Made by a program: the position numbers and the translations under genes. From contig NZ_JFKC01000012.1 in assembly GCF_002115805.1 (NCBI RefSeq), positions 42,383-106,382 on the forward strand: 64,000 nt of DNA, given 5' to 3'. Source of the DNA: Marivita geojedonensis. Its GTDB lineage: Bacteria; Pseudomonadota; Alphaproteobacteria; Rhodobacterales; Rhodobacteraceae. Positions 1-9,513 of the stretch are shown piece after piece. Below the pieces are notes generated by a model that was given only the letters and a program-made list of their open reading frames with translations, did no database searches and was not told the DNA's origin. Position 1 is the first letter of the stretch; every line of letters begins with the position of its first letter.

Positions 1-1009
1 GGTCGATCACCACCGCATCAAAGCGGTCAATCTCTTCCGGCAGAAACGGATTGCGAAACAGGTCACGGACCTCGTATGTAATCCGCTTGAGGCCCTCGGC
101 CCCGCGCCAGGCCTGATCCAATGCGCGGATCATGTCGCGATCTCCCTCGACCGCATGCACAGCGGCTTCCTCGGCCAGCGGAAGCGCAAAAGTGCCACAG
201 CCCGAAAACAGGTCTGCGATCCGTTTTGCCCCACTTAGAGACTGCTTTACGGCCTGAACGAGGGCGTATTCACCGTCTTCGGTCGCCTGCAGAAAGGCAC
301 CGGGCGGCGGCGACATTTCGGCCTGGCCCAACTGGAGGATCGGCGCACGGCGCTGAAGGGCGATTTCGCCATCCCACGAGATGCGCGCAACGTCATACTC
401 GCGTGCCAGGTCCGCAAGAGACTGGTGCAGTTCGATGTCCATCTCTTTCCCACCGCTCACCGAAACATCCAAACCTGTCACGGTCCGGGTCAGAAGAACC
501 GACAATTCTCCCTTGCGTGATGCGCCAAGACTGCCCAGCGCTTCGACCATGGGAAGTGCGCCAACCAGGTCGGGGTGCAAAAGCTGGCAATTCGGAACCG
601 CAATGATCGTGTCCGACGCCTTCATGTGAAATCCGGCCAGAGCGCCTTTCTTGGTACGGCGAACCGAAAATGTCGCTCGCCGCCGAGATCGGATCGGCGA
701 CGTGATTGGCTCGGGCAGATCAATCGCAATGCCCTGAGCCGCAAGCGCTTGGCGTACGACGTCCCGCTTCCACTCCGACACGAAACTGTCAGACGCATGT
801 TGCAACTGGCAACCGCCACACGATTTCGCGTGAGAGCACGGAGGTTTGACCCGGTCCTCGGACGGGGTGACGATCTTGGGGTCGCGCAGTTGGTCTCCAT
901 CCAGCGTCCCGCTGACCACCTCACCCGGCAGAGTTCCCGCAACATAGATGGGCCCATCGGCGATGCCGTCACCCAAATGGCCAAGTCGTTTGATCGCCAC
1001 ATCTGTCAT
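1..1009 (-). CDS. Class I SAM-dependent RNA m5U methyltransferase (RlmD/TrmA family), 3' end cut off
   Basis: The encoded protein would methylate C5 of a uridine in rRNA or tRNA using SAM. The reading frame starts at an ATG at 1009 (MTDVAIKRLGHLG) and runs off the left edge after 336 residues. A C-x5-C-x2-C set near residues 58-67 (CSHAKSCGGC) fits the 4Fe-4S site of RlmD-like enzymes. The SAM-binding motif DLFSGCGTFALPL is visible further on. The last residues read FDAVVID, where the family continues with PPR, so the catalytic Cys motif lies outside the window. Whether it is RlmD, RlmC or a TrmA-like enzyme cannot be decided from this part. Confidence 0.85.
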   Translation of the reverse strand, partial: MTDVAIKRLGHLGDGIADGPIYVAGTLPGEVVSGTLDGDQLRDPKIVTPSEDRVKPPCSHAKSCGGCQLQHASDSFVSEWKRDVVRQALAAQGIAIDLPEPITSPIRSRRRATFSVRRTKKGALAGFHMKASDTIIAVPNCQLLHPDLVGALPMVEALGSLGASRKGELSVLLTRTVTGLDVSVSGGKEMDIELHQSLADLAREYDVARISWDGEIALQRRAPILQLGQAEMSPPPGAFLQATEDGEYALVQAVKQSLSGAKRIADLFSGCGTFALPLAEEAAVHAVEGDRDMIRALDQAWRGAEGLKRITYEVRDLFRNPFLPEEIDRFDAVVID

Positions 1010-1048
1010 GTCGCGGCTTGTGCCTCAGCCAAACGCTCCGGTCGAGAG

Positions 1049-2875
1049 CTATTCCGCCGCCTGCGCGCCGATAAAGCCGCCGGACTGCCTGTCCCAGTAG
1101 CGGGCGTAGAGCCCACCTTTGGCAAGCAAGGCGTCGTGCGTCCCGACCTCGGCGATATGTCCCTGATCCATGACAACGATCCGGTCCATGCTGGCGATGG
1201 TGGACAACCGGTGTGCGATGGCCAGAACCGTTTTGCCATCCATGACCCGTTCCAAGGCAGACTGGATCTGTGCTTCGACCTCTGAGTCGAGAGCACTGGT
1301 TGCTTCGTCCAGTACAAGGATCGGCGCGTCCTTGAGAATTGCGCGTGCCAGCGCGATGCGCTGCCGCTGCCCACCAGAGAGCTTTACCCCACGCTCTCCC
1401 AAATGCGCGTCATAACCGGTGCGCCCCAGATGATCCTCAAGATCCTTGATGAACTCGTGTGCCTCGGCCTTTCGCGCTGCGGCAATCACCTCGTCCTTGC
1501 TTGCATCCGGTCGACCATATCGAATGTTATCGAGCGCCGAACGATTGAACATCGCCGTTTCCTGCGTGACCATGCCAATCTGCCGACGCAAGCTTTCCTG
1601 CGTCACGTCGGACACGTTCTGACCATCGATGCGAATAGTGCCTTTTTCGGCGTCATAGAGCCGCAAAAGAAGCGAAACGAGCGTGGATTTGCCCGCGCCC
1701 GACGCCCCAACTATGGCAAGTTTTTCGCCAGGATGGATGGTCAAAGAAATGTCTTCGACCCCCCCTTTCTTTTTCCCGTAGGCAAAGCTGACGCAATCAA
1801 GCCTGACCTCTCCCCGACTGACTTTCAGGTCGGTCGCTCCGGTCCTGTCGACCAATGTGTGATCCGGCGTCAGCGTGCGCATCCCGTCTTCGACTTCACC
1901 AACATTCGAATAGAGGCTCATGAGCGTAAAGCTGACCCATCCTGTCATCTGGGCCAGCCTAAGGCTGATGGCCCCTGTCGCCGCAATGTCGCCTGCGGAA
2001 ATCAGACCAAGAGACCAGTACCACAACGCACCGCCCACAAGCAGAACAGGAAGGATCCCGGCCAGAGCCATAAGCCAAAACCGAAAAGCAACCGAAACCG
2101 CGCTGAAATCGAGGAACCGCTTGCGGTACTCGCTCATTGCGCCCAGCGCAGCGCGGTCTTCGAAACCCTGATGTGCAAAAAGCTTGACCGTCTTGATGTT
2201 GGTCACGGTATCGACGACCTGACCTGTCACCATCGCCCGCGCCCCGGCCCGGGCTTTGGACCGCTTGCGTATGCGCGGCATGAAAAACCGGATCAGGAAC
2301 CCGTAGGCGATCATCCAGACACCCAGGCCGGCCGCAATCCGCCAGTCCACAGTGCCCAGCAACAGGATCGCCCCCACAACGGAAGCAACAGCAAACAAAA
2401 CGGTATGGACCACTTCGGTCACAACGTCGTTCAGCGCACGCGCGGTCTGCATTTCCTTCTGCGCGATGCGGCCCGCGAAATCATTGTCGAAAAACGTAAC
2501 CGACTGACCCAGCGTGTAGCGATGGATGCGCGACAGAACGAGGTTCATGATGTTCGGTTGCATCATGATGTTCTGCGAATAGGCGGACAGGCCCATCACG
2601 ATGGGTCGGAACAAAAGAAAGAAGATCAGACACAGGATCAGCAGCCCCGAGCTGTCGCTGAACACGGTCGCCGAATCCGCATCCAGCGCGGAATCGATCA
2701 CCCGCCCCAGCAGGATCGCAGCCACAACCTCTGCTACACCCCCAAGGACTGACAGGATGCCCGCCAGCCACAGAACCGGACCGCTGTCCTTCAACGCCCA
2801 CCGGAAAAACGCGCCCAGCGTCTTTGGCGGCGGGCCATCAGCTTCGGCAAAGGGATCGATCCGGAACAGTTTCAC
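1049..2875 (-). CDS. ABC exporter half-transporter (fused permease-ATPase), second of a pair
   Basis: A 608-residue type I ABC exporter half. The N-terminal membrane domain (about residues 25-325) is followed by an ATPase domain with Walker A GASGAGKST (390-398), signature LSGGQRQR (499-506), Walker B ILVLDEATSALD (519-530) and the H-loop AHRLST. It begins with GTG at 2875, overlapping the stop of the upstream ABC gene (GTGA), which implies translational coupling and a heterodimer. The substrate is unknown; homologues are usually annotated as multidrug or lipid exporters. Confidence 0.9.
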   Translation of the reverse strand: MKLFRIDPFAEADGPPPKTLGAFFRWALKDSGPVLWLAGILSVLGGVAEVVAAILLGRVIDSALDADSATVFSDSSGLLILCLIFFLLFRPIVMGLSAYSQNIMMQPNIMNLVLSRIHRYTLGQSVTFFDNDFAGRIAQKEMQTARALNDVVTEVVHTVLFAVASVVGAILLLGTVDWRIAAGLGVWMIAYGFLIRFFMPRIRKRSKARAGARAMVTGQVVDTVTNIKTVKLFAHQGFEDRAALGAMSEYRKRFLDFSAVSVAFRFWLMALAGILPVLLVGGALWYWSLGLISAGDIAATGAISLRLAQMTGWVSFTLMSLYSNVGEVEDGMRTLTPDHTLVDRTGATDLKVSRGEVRLDCVSFAYGKKKGGVEDISLTIHPGEKLAIVGASGAGKSTLVSLLLRLYDAEKGTIRIDGQNVSDVTQESLRRQIGMVTQETAMFNRSALDNIRYGRPDASKDEVIAAARKAEAHEFIKDLEDHLGRTGYDAHLGERGVKLSGGQRQRIALARAILKDAPILVLDEATSALDSEVEAQIQSALERVMDGKTVLAIAHRLSTIASMDRIVVMDQGHIAEVGTHDALLAKGGLYARYWDRQSGGFIGAQAAE

Positions 2876-4716
2876 TCGGCAGCCTCGGTCTCTGTTGCGA
2901 TAAACCCACCAGACTGGCGAGCCCAGAACCCTGCATATAGCCCGCCCTGCGCCAAAAGCGCGTCGTGCGCGCCTTCTTCGACGATCCGGCCCTGATCCAT
3001 CACCAGGATCCGGTCCATATGCGCAATGGTCGACAGGCGGTGCGCAATGGCGATCACGGTCTTGCCCTCCATCATCCCGTAAAGCGTGTCCTGAATCGCC
3101 GCCTCGACCTCGGAATCCAGCGCGCTTGTTGCTTCATCCAAAAGCAGGATCGGCGCATCCTTGAGGATAACGCGTGCCAGCGTCACCCGTTGCCTCTGAC
3201 CGCCAGAAAGCTTTACGCCCCGTTCCCCGACCTGTGCATCATAACCGGTTCGACCCTGCGGATCCTGTAGGTTCAGTATGAACTCATGGGCCTGTGCCTG
3301 ACGCGTCGCCGCGATCATTTCCGCCTCACTGGCATCCGGCCGCCCGTAAAGAATATTCTCGCGTACGGATCGGTGCAGCAGCGAACTGTCCTGCTGCACC
3401 ATTCCAATGGCCATGCGCAGACTGTCCTGTGTCACCCTGGTGATATCCTGACCATCGATCAGGATGCGCCCGCTTTCCGGATCATAAAACCGCAACAGAA
3501 GCTTCACGAGAGTCGATTTTCCAGCCCCGGAGCGTCCAATAAGGCCAACTTTTTCTCCCGGTTGTATGGTCAGGCTGATTGCGTCCAGCCCGCCCGTTTC
3601 GCGGCCATAATGGTGTGATAGAGACTGAATCTCGATCTTCCCCTGTGTAAGCGCCAAAGGTTTTGCCATCGGCTCGTCCACAAGAGTTATCGGTTGCGCG
3701 ATGGTTTCCATTCCTTCGGCGACAACACCGAGCTGGCGGAAAAACGACGTGAGCGCCCACATGATCCAACCGGTCATTGCATTGAGCCGGAGCGTCAGCG
3801 CAGTCGCCGCCGCCACCACACCCACGCTTGCCTGACCCTGCATCCAAAGCCAAAGCGCCCAACCCACAACGGACACGATCAGCAACCCGTTCAGCGTGAC
3901 AAGCACCACGTCCATGATCGTGAACAGCCGCATTTCGTATTGGAACGTACGGCGGGTGTTCTCGATGGCGTCCCGCGCATAGTCCAACTCCGCATCATTG
4001 TGCGCGAACATCTTGACCGAATGGATATTGGTGTAACTGTCTACAACCCGGCCAGTCACCTCGGACCGCGCGTCCGATGCCGCCTGAGAAGCAGGCCCGA
4101 CCCGCTTTACCGTCCAGACGACCAGCATCCCGTACAGGATGAGCCATCCAATCAGCGGGATCGCAAGTCGCGCATCCGCCTGTCCAAGCAGCACCAGCGC
4201 TCCGACGACGTAAGCCAGCGAAAAGGTAATTGCGTCGAAGACCTGAAACACGGCCTCGCCCGCTGCGGGAGGCGTCTGCATGATGCGGTTCGCTATGCGG
4301 CCCGCAAAATCGTTCTCGAACCATCCCACCGACTGCCGCAACACATGCTTGTACGCACGCCAACGGATCAGCGTCCCGAAATTTGGTAGAATCGTGTTGT
4401 TGAGCAGCAGAACATCCAGAGCCTGCAGGGCAGGCCTGATCAGCAGGATGAACACCGCCAAACCAACGAGCCATCCTCCGTAGGCGTCCCATACTGCTTC
4501 CGGGTCTCCGGCAAGGATATCGACAACCCAGCCCATCGCCCAGATCAGACCGATCTCGATTGTCGCAACAATGACTGACATGATCGTCGCGTAGACGAAG
4601 ATCCGTTTGAACGGCTGCGCATAGTCGAGCAGGAACGGCAGCAGCCGAGAAGGCGGCGTGTCCTTCTCGTCATAAGGACCATAGGGATCGACCAGATTTT
4701 CAAAGAAGCGGAACAC
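2872..4716 (-). CDS. ABC exporter half-transporter (fused permease-ATPase), first of a pair
   Basis: A 614-residue ABC exporter half, closely similar in layout to its downstream partner: membrane domain first, then an ATPase with GRSGAGKST, LSGGQRQR and LLLDEATSALD. The frame is open for 36 codons further upstream. I chose the GTG at 4716 (VFRFFENLVDPYG) because an AGGAGA ribosome site sits just before it and the homologous region begins there. Both halves keep intact Walker and signature motifs, so neither site is obviously degenerate. Substrate not predictable. Confidence 0.9.
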   Translation of the reverse strand: MFRFFENLVDPYGPYDEKDTPPSRLLPFLLDYAQPFKRIFVYATIMSVIVATIEIGLIWAMGWVVDILAGDPEAVWDAYGGWLVGLAVFILLIRPALQALDVLLLNNTILPNFGTLIRWRAYKHVLRQSVGWFENDFAGRIANRIMQTPPAAGEAVFQVFDAITFSLAYVVGALVLLGQADARLAIPLIGWLILYGMLVVWTVKRVGPASQAASDARSEVTGRVVDSYTNIHSVKMFAHNDAELDYARDAIENTRRTFQYEMRLFTIMDVVLVTLNGLLIVSVVGWALWLWMQGQASVGVVAAATALTLRLNAMTGWIMWALTSFFRQLGVVAEGMETIAQPITLVDEPMAKPLALTQGKIEIQSLSHHYGRETGGLDAISLTIQPGEKVGLIGRSGAGKSTLVKLLLRFYDPESGRILIDGQDITRVTQDSLRMAIGMVQQDSSLLHRSVRENILYGRPDASEAEMIAATRQAQAHEFILNLQDPQGRTGYDAQVGERGVKLSGGQRQRVTLARVILKDAPILLLDEATSALDSEVEAAIQDTLYGMMEGKTVIAIAHRLSTIAHMDRILVMDQGRIVEEGAHDALLAQGGLYAGFWARQSGGFIATETEAAE

Positions 4717-4856
4717 CGAACGGTCTCCTGGCAAATTCAACGGCCGGACAGCAACGGGCACAGATGCCCCCAGCCCGGAACGAAAGGTAAAGCAATGTTC
4801 GGTATTGTCCGTATGACACCGCAACCCTAGCGCGGGTTTCTGTCAGAGGAAACCCG

Positions 4857-6002
4857 TCACTCAAGAAGGTCGGATTTCCCGAGTTGGAACTCCGACGCAA
4901 TCCAGCGATCTTCGAGAGCGCGCAGCTTTTTTCCAAGCGCAACCCCTGAATAGGCTGGCATGAGGTCTCCGGGCTTAACGGGAAAGCTCGCCAGCGCCCC
5001 GGTCTTGGCCGCATCCAGAGAGCCCGGATCAAGCGGGCTCTCGAACATCGCGGCCCGCAAGAGAAGCACATCGCACGCAATGTCAGCGTTGTATCGGTAG
5101 CCAAGCTCTTTTGGACCTTCGTTCGATGAAATCAGTCTCTGATACTGCTCGATCCGGCGTTGCGCCTTCTTCGACAGTCGCAGCGCTGTGCCATCAAACA
5201 CGCCCAGCGCAGCCAGACGCCGCAGTGGATCGGCAGCCATGGATGCGCATTTCTCGAGGTGCACCAACGGGGCCAACGCCGTGTGAGAGGCACCAGACAG
5301 GACAAGCTGAAGAACGCCGGTCTGTGCCATAGACGCGATCGCTGGCGCCGGATCCGGTGCCGACAACAACTTCATGAGCTCCGCCCCCACACGTTCGCGG
5401 GACAGGCCGGAGAGTCCATCCAGCTTGTCGGCTATGGCGGCCAAGGCCTCGGCGTCAAAGCCGTATTCCGGGTCTCCATACCAAGCGGCAAAACGAAAAA
5501 ACCGAAGGATTCGCAAATAATCCTCGGTGATCCGGTCATGCGCGTCGCCGATAAAACGGACACGCCGTGCCTCGAGGTCGGGCAATCCTCCCAGCGGGTC
5601 AATTACCGTGCCGTCCGCAGTGGCATAAAGCGCGTTCATCGTGAAGTCGCGACGTGCTGCATCTTCGGCAAGGTCGGTCGAAAAACGGACGATGGCGTAC
5701 CGCCCATCTGTCTCCGTATCCGCCCGAAAAGTCGTGACCTCATAACCCGTGCCGTCGCAGACAATCGTAATGGTTCCATGGTCGATGCCGGTGGGGACGG
5801 ATTTCAATCCTGCGGCTTTTGCCAGCTCCTGAACAGTCTCCGGGGTGGCATCCGTTGAAATGTCCACATCCGTAACCGGAACCCCCATAAGCGCATTCCG
5901 AACGCATCCGCCGACAGCATAGGCAACATGGCCCTCGACTGTCAGCGCAGCGAACACTGCCTGAGTGCCGTCGGAGTCCAGCCAGTCACCCGAAACCTTC
6001 AT
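4857..6002 (-). CDS. cca: CCA tRNA nucleotidyltransferase / poly(A) polymerase family
   Basis: A 381-residue nucleotidyltransferase that adds or repairs the CCA end of tRNAs (it could instead polyadenylate RNA). The class II signature is near the N-terminus: GGCVRNALMG followed by the catalytic DVD pair (residues 31-47). The RRDFTMNAL motif and the RILRFFRFA helix follow. The ATG at 6002 overlaps the TGA of the upstream Nudix gene (ATGA), so the two are probably co-translated. The frame upstream of this ATG has no homology and was left out. Confidence 0.9.
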   Translation of the reverse strand: MKVSGDWLDSDGTQAVFAALTVEGHVAYAVGGCVRNALMGVPVTDVDISTDATPETVQELAKAAGLKSVPTGIDHGTITIVCDGTGYEVTTFRADTETDGRYAIVRFSTDLAEDAARRDFTMNALYATADGTVIDPLGGLPDLEARRVRFIGDAHDRITEDYLRILRFFRFAAWYGDPEYGFDAEALAAIADKLDGLSGLSRERVGAELMKLLSAPDPAPAIASMAQTGVLQLVLSGASHTALAPLVHLEKCASMAADPLRRLAALGVFDGTALRLSKKAQRRIEQYQRLISSNEGPKELGYRYNADIACDVLLLRAAMFESPLDPGSLDAAKTGALASFPVKPGDLMPAYSGVALGKKLRALEDRWIASEFQLGKSDLLE

Positions 6003-6595
6003 ACGCTCTCCATCCTCTGAGCCAGACCACGCAGGATACGCGCGGTGGCACCCCAGATGTAATACGGGCCAAAGGGAACGGTGTAGTAATGCCGCCGTGT
6101 GCCACGCCATCGCCGGGACTGCACAGTAAACAGTGTTGAATCGGTAACATGTGCCAAGGGAACACGGAACGCTTCGGCCACTTCACCGGGCTCCGGAACA
6201 ATGTCGAATGCGCGGTCAATCCAACCGATCACCGGCGTCACCAAAAAGCCCGTCACCGTTTCATGCGAAGGCAGCGTTCCAAGAACATCTACGGTCTCAC
6301 GCGGCAGTCCGACCTCTTCCTCCGCTTCACGCAACGCCGCGGCGATCACATCCGCATCGCCCTCATCCTGTTTTCCACCAGGAAAAGCAATCTGGCCGGG
6401 ATGGTGTTTGAGTCGCGATGACCGCTTGGTCAACAAAACGTCCGTCCTGCCACCTGTTGCGATGACAGGCACAAGAACACCCGCCGGACGAAGTTTGCGT
6501 CCGGCGGGCAGAACCACATCAGGGTTCAGGTCAAAGTCGGACGAAGCGCCGCTGTTCTGCAATAACGCGGCCTCGATCCGTTTCCGGTCATTCAC
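5999..6595 (-). CDS. CoA pyrophosphatase, NudL-type Nudix hydrolase
   Basis: A 198-residue Nudix enzyme expected to hydrolyse CoA to 3',5'-ADP and 4'-phosphopantetheine. The family signature LLTKRSxxLxxHxGQxxFPGG is visible (LLTKRSSRLKHHPGQIAF, then PGGK), as is the Nudix box core REAEEEVG. I chose the GTG at 6595 (VNDRKRIEAALLQ), which overlaps the end of hslO by 8 bp; 16 upstream codons are open but lie inside hslO. It is in an operon hslO-nudL-cca. Confidence 0.85.
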   Translation of the reverse strand: MNDRKRIEAALLQNSGASSDFDLNPDVVLPAGRKLRPAGVLVPVIATGGRTDVLLTKRSSRLKHHPGQIAFPGGKQDEGDADVIAAALREAEEEVGLPRETVDVLGTLPSHETVTGFLVTPVIGWIDRAFDIVPEPGEVAEAFRVPLAHVTDSTLFTVQSRRWRGTRRHYYTVPFGPYYIWGATARILRGLAQRMESV

Positions 6596-7577
6596 CCGAC
6601 ACCTCTTTTGCCTCGAACCCGACCGTCGCGGGATCAAGATCATAGTGCGCTCCGCAGAACTGGCAGTCCGCTGTTACGCGACCCTCGTCGGTGGTCATCT
6701 TTTCGATATCCCGCGCGGAATAGATCGAGAGGCTTTGCCGCACCCGATCTTCTGAGCACGTACAGCCAAAACGCACCGGCAGAGCATCAAATACACGCGG
6801 GCCTTCTTCGTGGAACAGGCGGAATAACAGGTCTGTCGATGGCAGCGACGGACCAATCAGTTCCATGTCCTCAACCGTCGCGAGATGGAAATTCGCACGG
6901 GCCCAGTTCTCGCCTTCATCGTCGTTCAGAAGATCTTCGGCCGCGAGCAATCCGCCTTCACCCGAACCGCCACCCTGAACATGCGGGGACGCCTTGGGCA
7001 TGTGTTGAATCATGATGCCTCCGGCGCGCCAATGCTGGGCCACACCAGGTTCAGTCGACTGGCCAAAGCTCAGCGAGAATTTGGTGGGCAATTGTTCAGA
7101 CTGCGCGAAATACGCTTCGGCACAGCTCGACAATGTGTTCCCAGTCAGCGGCGTGATCCCCTGATAGGGCTGCATGCCTTTGCCCTGATCCATCAGGATC
7201 GCGAAATACCCTTCTCCGATCTGATCCATCGGAGCACCATCCGTGATCTTCTCACGATCAAAACTGGCATATGCCCGGATGCGCGCGGGTTCACCCTCAG
7301 CTTGAGGAGCATAGAAGTCCGTCGCGATCATCCGTACAGCGCCCTTCGACTGAACTTGAAGCGACAGCTTCCAGCGCAGCTTGATCGTCTGTCCGATCAA
7401 CGCGGTCAGCAGGGCCATTTCAGCCACCAGAGCCTCAACCGACGTCGGGTAGTTGTGCTGCTTGAGGATGCCGCTCAACACACCATCCAAACGGGCCACC
7501 CGGCCACGGATGTCCGAACGGTCAAGTTGAAATGGCAGGACGGTGTCGTCCCAGGCGAGTTTCGATCCGAGTGTCAT
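6588..7577 (-). CDS. hslO: Hsp33 redox-regulated chaperonin
   Basis: A 329-residue Hsp33, a cytosolic holdase activated by oxidation when its zinc-bound cysteines form disulfides. The C-terminal redox switch is present: CTC in FGCTCSEDRV and CQFC in DCQFCGAHYD (a CxC...CxxC set). The start is the ATG at 7577 (MTLGSKLAWDDTV), preceded by AAGGAA; the longer open frame upstream has no family similarity. First gene of the hslO-nudL-cca unit and divergent from a Nudix gene. Confidence 0.93.
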   Translation of the reverse strand: MTLGSKLAWDDTVLPFQLDRSDIRGRVARLDGVLSGILKQHNYPTSVEALVAEMALLTALIGQTIKLRWKLSLQVQSKGAVRMIATDFYAPQAEGEPARIRAYASFDREKITDGAPMDQIGEGYFAILMDQGKGMQPYQGITPLTGNTLSSCAEAYFAQSEQLPTKFSLSFGQSTEPGVAQHWRAGGIMIQHMPKASPHVQGGGSGEGGLLAAEDLLNDDEGENWARANFHLATVEDMELIGPSLPSTDLLFRLFHEEGPRVFDALPVRFGCTCSEDRVRQSLSIYSARDIEKMTTDEGRVTADCQFCGAHYDLDPATVGFEAKEVSGE

Positions 7578-7663
7578 GGAATTTCCTTGCTTGCCGCCCT
7601 CCGGCATGTTCGGGACTATATAAGCGAGGAACAGGCAGGTCCAAGGGGCAGAAAGGGTTTGGT

Positions 7664-8128
7664 ATGATGCGCAGGTTTGGCGAACCGCCTGAATCAGGTC
7701 GGACGTACACGCTTCGGACAGGGGCATACGCAATTCTGCCTGTCGGTGACGGCCTCCTGCTCACCCATCAGGAGGCGCCGGAGCCGGAAGTGCAATTGCC
7801 CGGCGGTGGCGTCGATCCAGGCGAATCGCCGGTACAGGCCCTGATCCGCGAGGTATTCGAGGAAACCGGATGGCGGATCGCCCGCCCCACGCGTCTCGGT
7901 GCCTACCGCCGGTTCACTTATATGCCCGAATACGATCTCTGGGCCGAAAAACTTTGCCTGATCTACATGGCCCTTCCGGTCGTTCAGTATGGCGATCCGA
8001 TTGAACCCGATCACACGGCCCTTTGGATGAGCATCCCAGAGGCTGCCGAAACACTGGCCAATACAGGTGACCGGGACTTCGTCCTGCGTTTTGCGTCACG
8101 CAATTCCGTATTCCAGAAGCGCGGCTGA
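7664..8128 (+). CDS. Nudix hydrolase
   Basis: A 154-residue Nudix protein with a full Nudix box (GGVDPGESPVQALIREVFEE then TG), so a pyrophosphohydrolase of a nucleoside diphosphate linked to another moiety; the substrate is not predictable. The start at 7664 (MMRRFGEPPESG) follows an AAAGGG ribosome site. The 3' end overlaps the 3' end of the REC-PP2C gene on the other strand by 33 bp. Divergent from hslO across 86 bp. Confidence 0.85.
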   Translation: MMRRFGEPPESGRTYTLRTGAYAILPVGDGLLLTHQEAPEPEVQLPGGGVDPGESPVQALIREVFEETGWRIARPTRLGAYRRFTYMPEYDLWAEKLCLIYMALPVVQYGDPIEPDHTALWMSIPEAAETLANTGDRDFVLRFASRNSVFQKRG

Positions 8129-9361
8129 TATATCGTCGTCATATTCCTGCCCGGCGCGCGTCTTGCGTTTCAGCCCGCTGTAGAGCGCATCGAGAAAATC
8201 CGGGCCCTTGGCCCCTGCCGGAATGGTCTGAATCAGCGCCAGCAGCCCAGCCTCGTCCAGCATGGTCCCGTCAGCAAGCACCGACTCGGTGAATCCGTCG
8301 GTGTAAAGCAGAACGCGATCACCTGGATGAAGCCGGATCTCATGGTCCGCATAGGATGCTTCGTCGATCAGACCGATCGGCAACCCCCCCGCACCAAGGA
8401 AGTGCGCTTCACCGTTCCGCCTAAGAAGCAGAGGAGGAGGATGACCCGCCTGAACGAAACGTGCGATCCCGGTCCATTCACAGACATGCAGGTAGACCAG
8501 CGTCAGGTATTCCGTAACACCTTGCTGCCGAACAACCCGCCTATTCAACCTACCGGCCAACTCGCTTGGCGGAAGAAATGCGTAGCCGCTACCCTTGCGG
8601 GCAAGCGCGAGGTTTTCGTCGGGATATTCGGAACTCAGATACCCCGCCACACGCGCCGTCATCATCGCCGACGTAATTCCGTGCCCGGACACATCGAGAC
8701 TGAACAGGCCGAAATCACCGGACTCCACCCCGAACATCCCGGCGAGATCACCGCCCACATGGCCACAGGACTGCAATAGCAGGCTCACCCGGCTAGAGCC
8801 GAAAATCGCGCTGCGGACAGGCATGAGAGATTGCTGCAGGATGCGCGCCTGCTGCAGATCCTTGTCGATCGAGGCGTGAATGCTTTGCAGTTCGGACAGA
8901 GTATCGGCAATCATCGCGTTCTTGGAACGCAACTCCTGCTCCATCGACAGGATCCGCGCGCCCGCATTGATCCGCGCGCGAAGCTCATCACCATTAACGG
9001 GCTTTGTCAGAAAATCGTCTGCGCCCGATTCAAGCCCCGAAGCCACTGCCGCCTTGTCCGACTTGGATGTCAGCAGAATGAAATACCCGTAAGTCTGACG
9101 GGCCGCGGCTCGGAAGGCCGCACAGAAATCCAGACCGCTCATTCCCGGCATCATCCAGTCGGAAATAATGAAATCGGGCTGGAAGCTGGCAGATATCTCC
9201 AGACCCTTTTCGCCGCTGTCTGCCTCAGCCACAACAAAGCCCCAACGCCTGAGCATCAGGATGAGGATCCGACGCTGTGCACGGCTGTCATCAACCACGA
9301 GAACGCGGCGGAATTGCACCTGCTGCACATCGGGGAACGCAAAACGCGCGTCCTGTAACAT
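8096..9361 (-). CDS. Response regulator with PP2C (SpoIIE-type) serine phosphatase output
   Basis: About 421 residues. A receiver domain (residues about 19-135) has the acidic pair DD (24-25), phosphoacceptor D68 in SDWMMPGMSG, T98 and K120. A short coiled-coil linker (about 140-180) leads to a PP2C/SpoIIE domain with GGDLAG (about 203-208) and SLDVSGHG (about 222-229). It probably dephosphorylates an anti-sigma-factor antagonist in a partner-switching pathway when the receiver is phosphorylated. I chose the ATG at 9361; an in-frame TTG at 9394 is possible. It faces an HPt gene across 152 bp. Confidence 0.9.
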   Translation of the reverse strand: MLQDARFAFPDVQQVQFRRVLVVDDSRAQRRILILMLRRWGFVVAEADSGEKGLEISASFQPDFIISDWMMPGMSGLDFCAAFRAAARQTYGYFILLTSKSDKAAVASGLESGADDFLTKPVNGDELRARINAGARILSMEQELRSKNAMIADTLSELQSIHASIDKDLQQARILQQSLMPVRSAIFGSSRVSLLLQSCGHVGGDLAGMFGVESGDFGLFSLDVSGHGITSAMMTARVAGYLSSEYPDENLALARKGSGYAFLPPSELAGRLNRRVVRQQGVTEYLTLVYLHVCEWTGIARFVQAGHPPPLLLRRNGEAHFLGAGGLPIGLIDEASYADHEIRLHPGDRVLLYTDGFTESVLADGTMLDEAGLLALIQTIPAGAKGPDFLDALYSGLKRKTRAGQEYDDDISAALLEYGIA

Positions 9362-9513
9362 AACCGCTTTACCAACCCATGCGTCGGCCCCCAAAGCGGT
9401 TTAGAGCCGGACCATTAACAGCCGGTAAATCTGAGAATTCGAATGAAGCAGCGGCAGAGCGTTGCAGATTCTTAATCTTTTGCTGCTACCGATTCCCTCA
9501 AATGGAGGATTGC

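Noticed and set aside
1403..2752. 449-codon open frame on the plus strand
   Set aside because: Antisense to an ABC exporter with intact Walker motifs.
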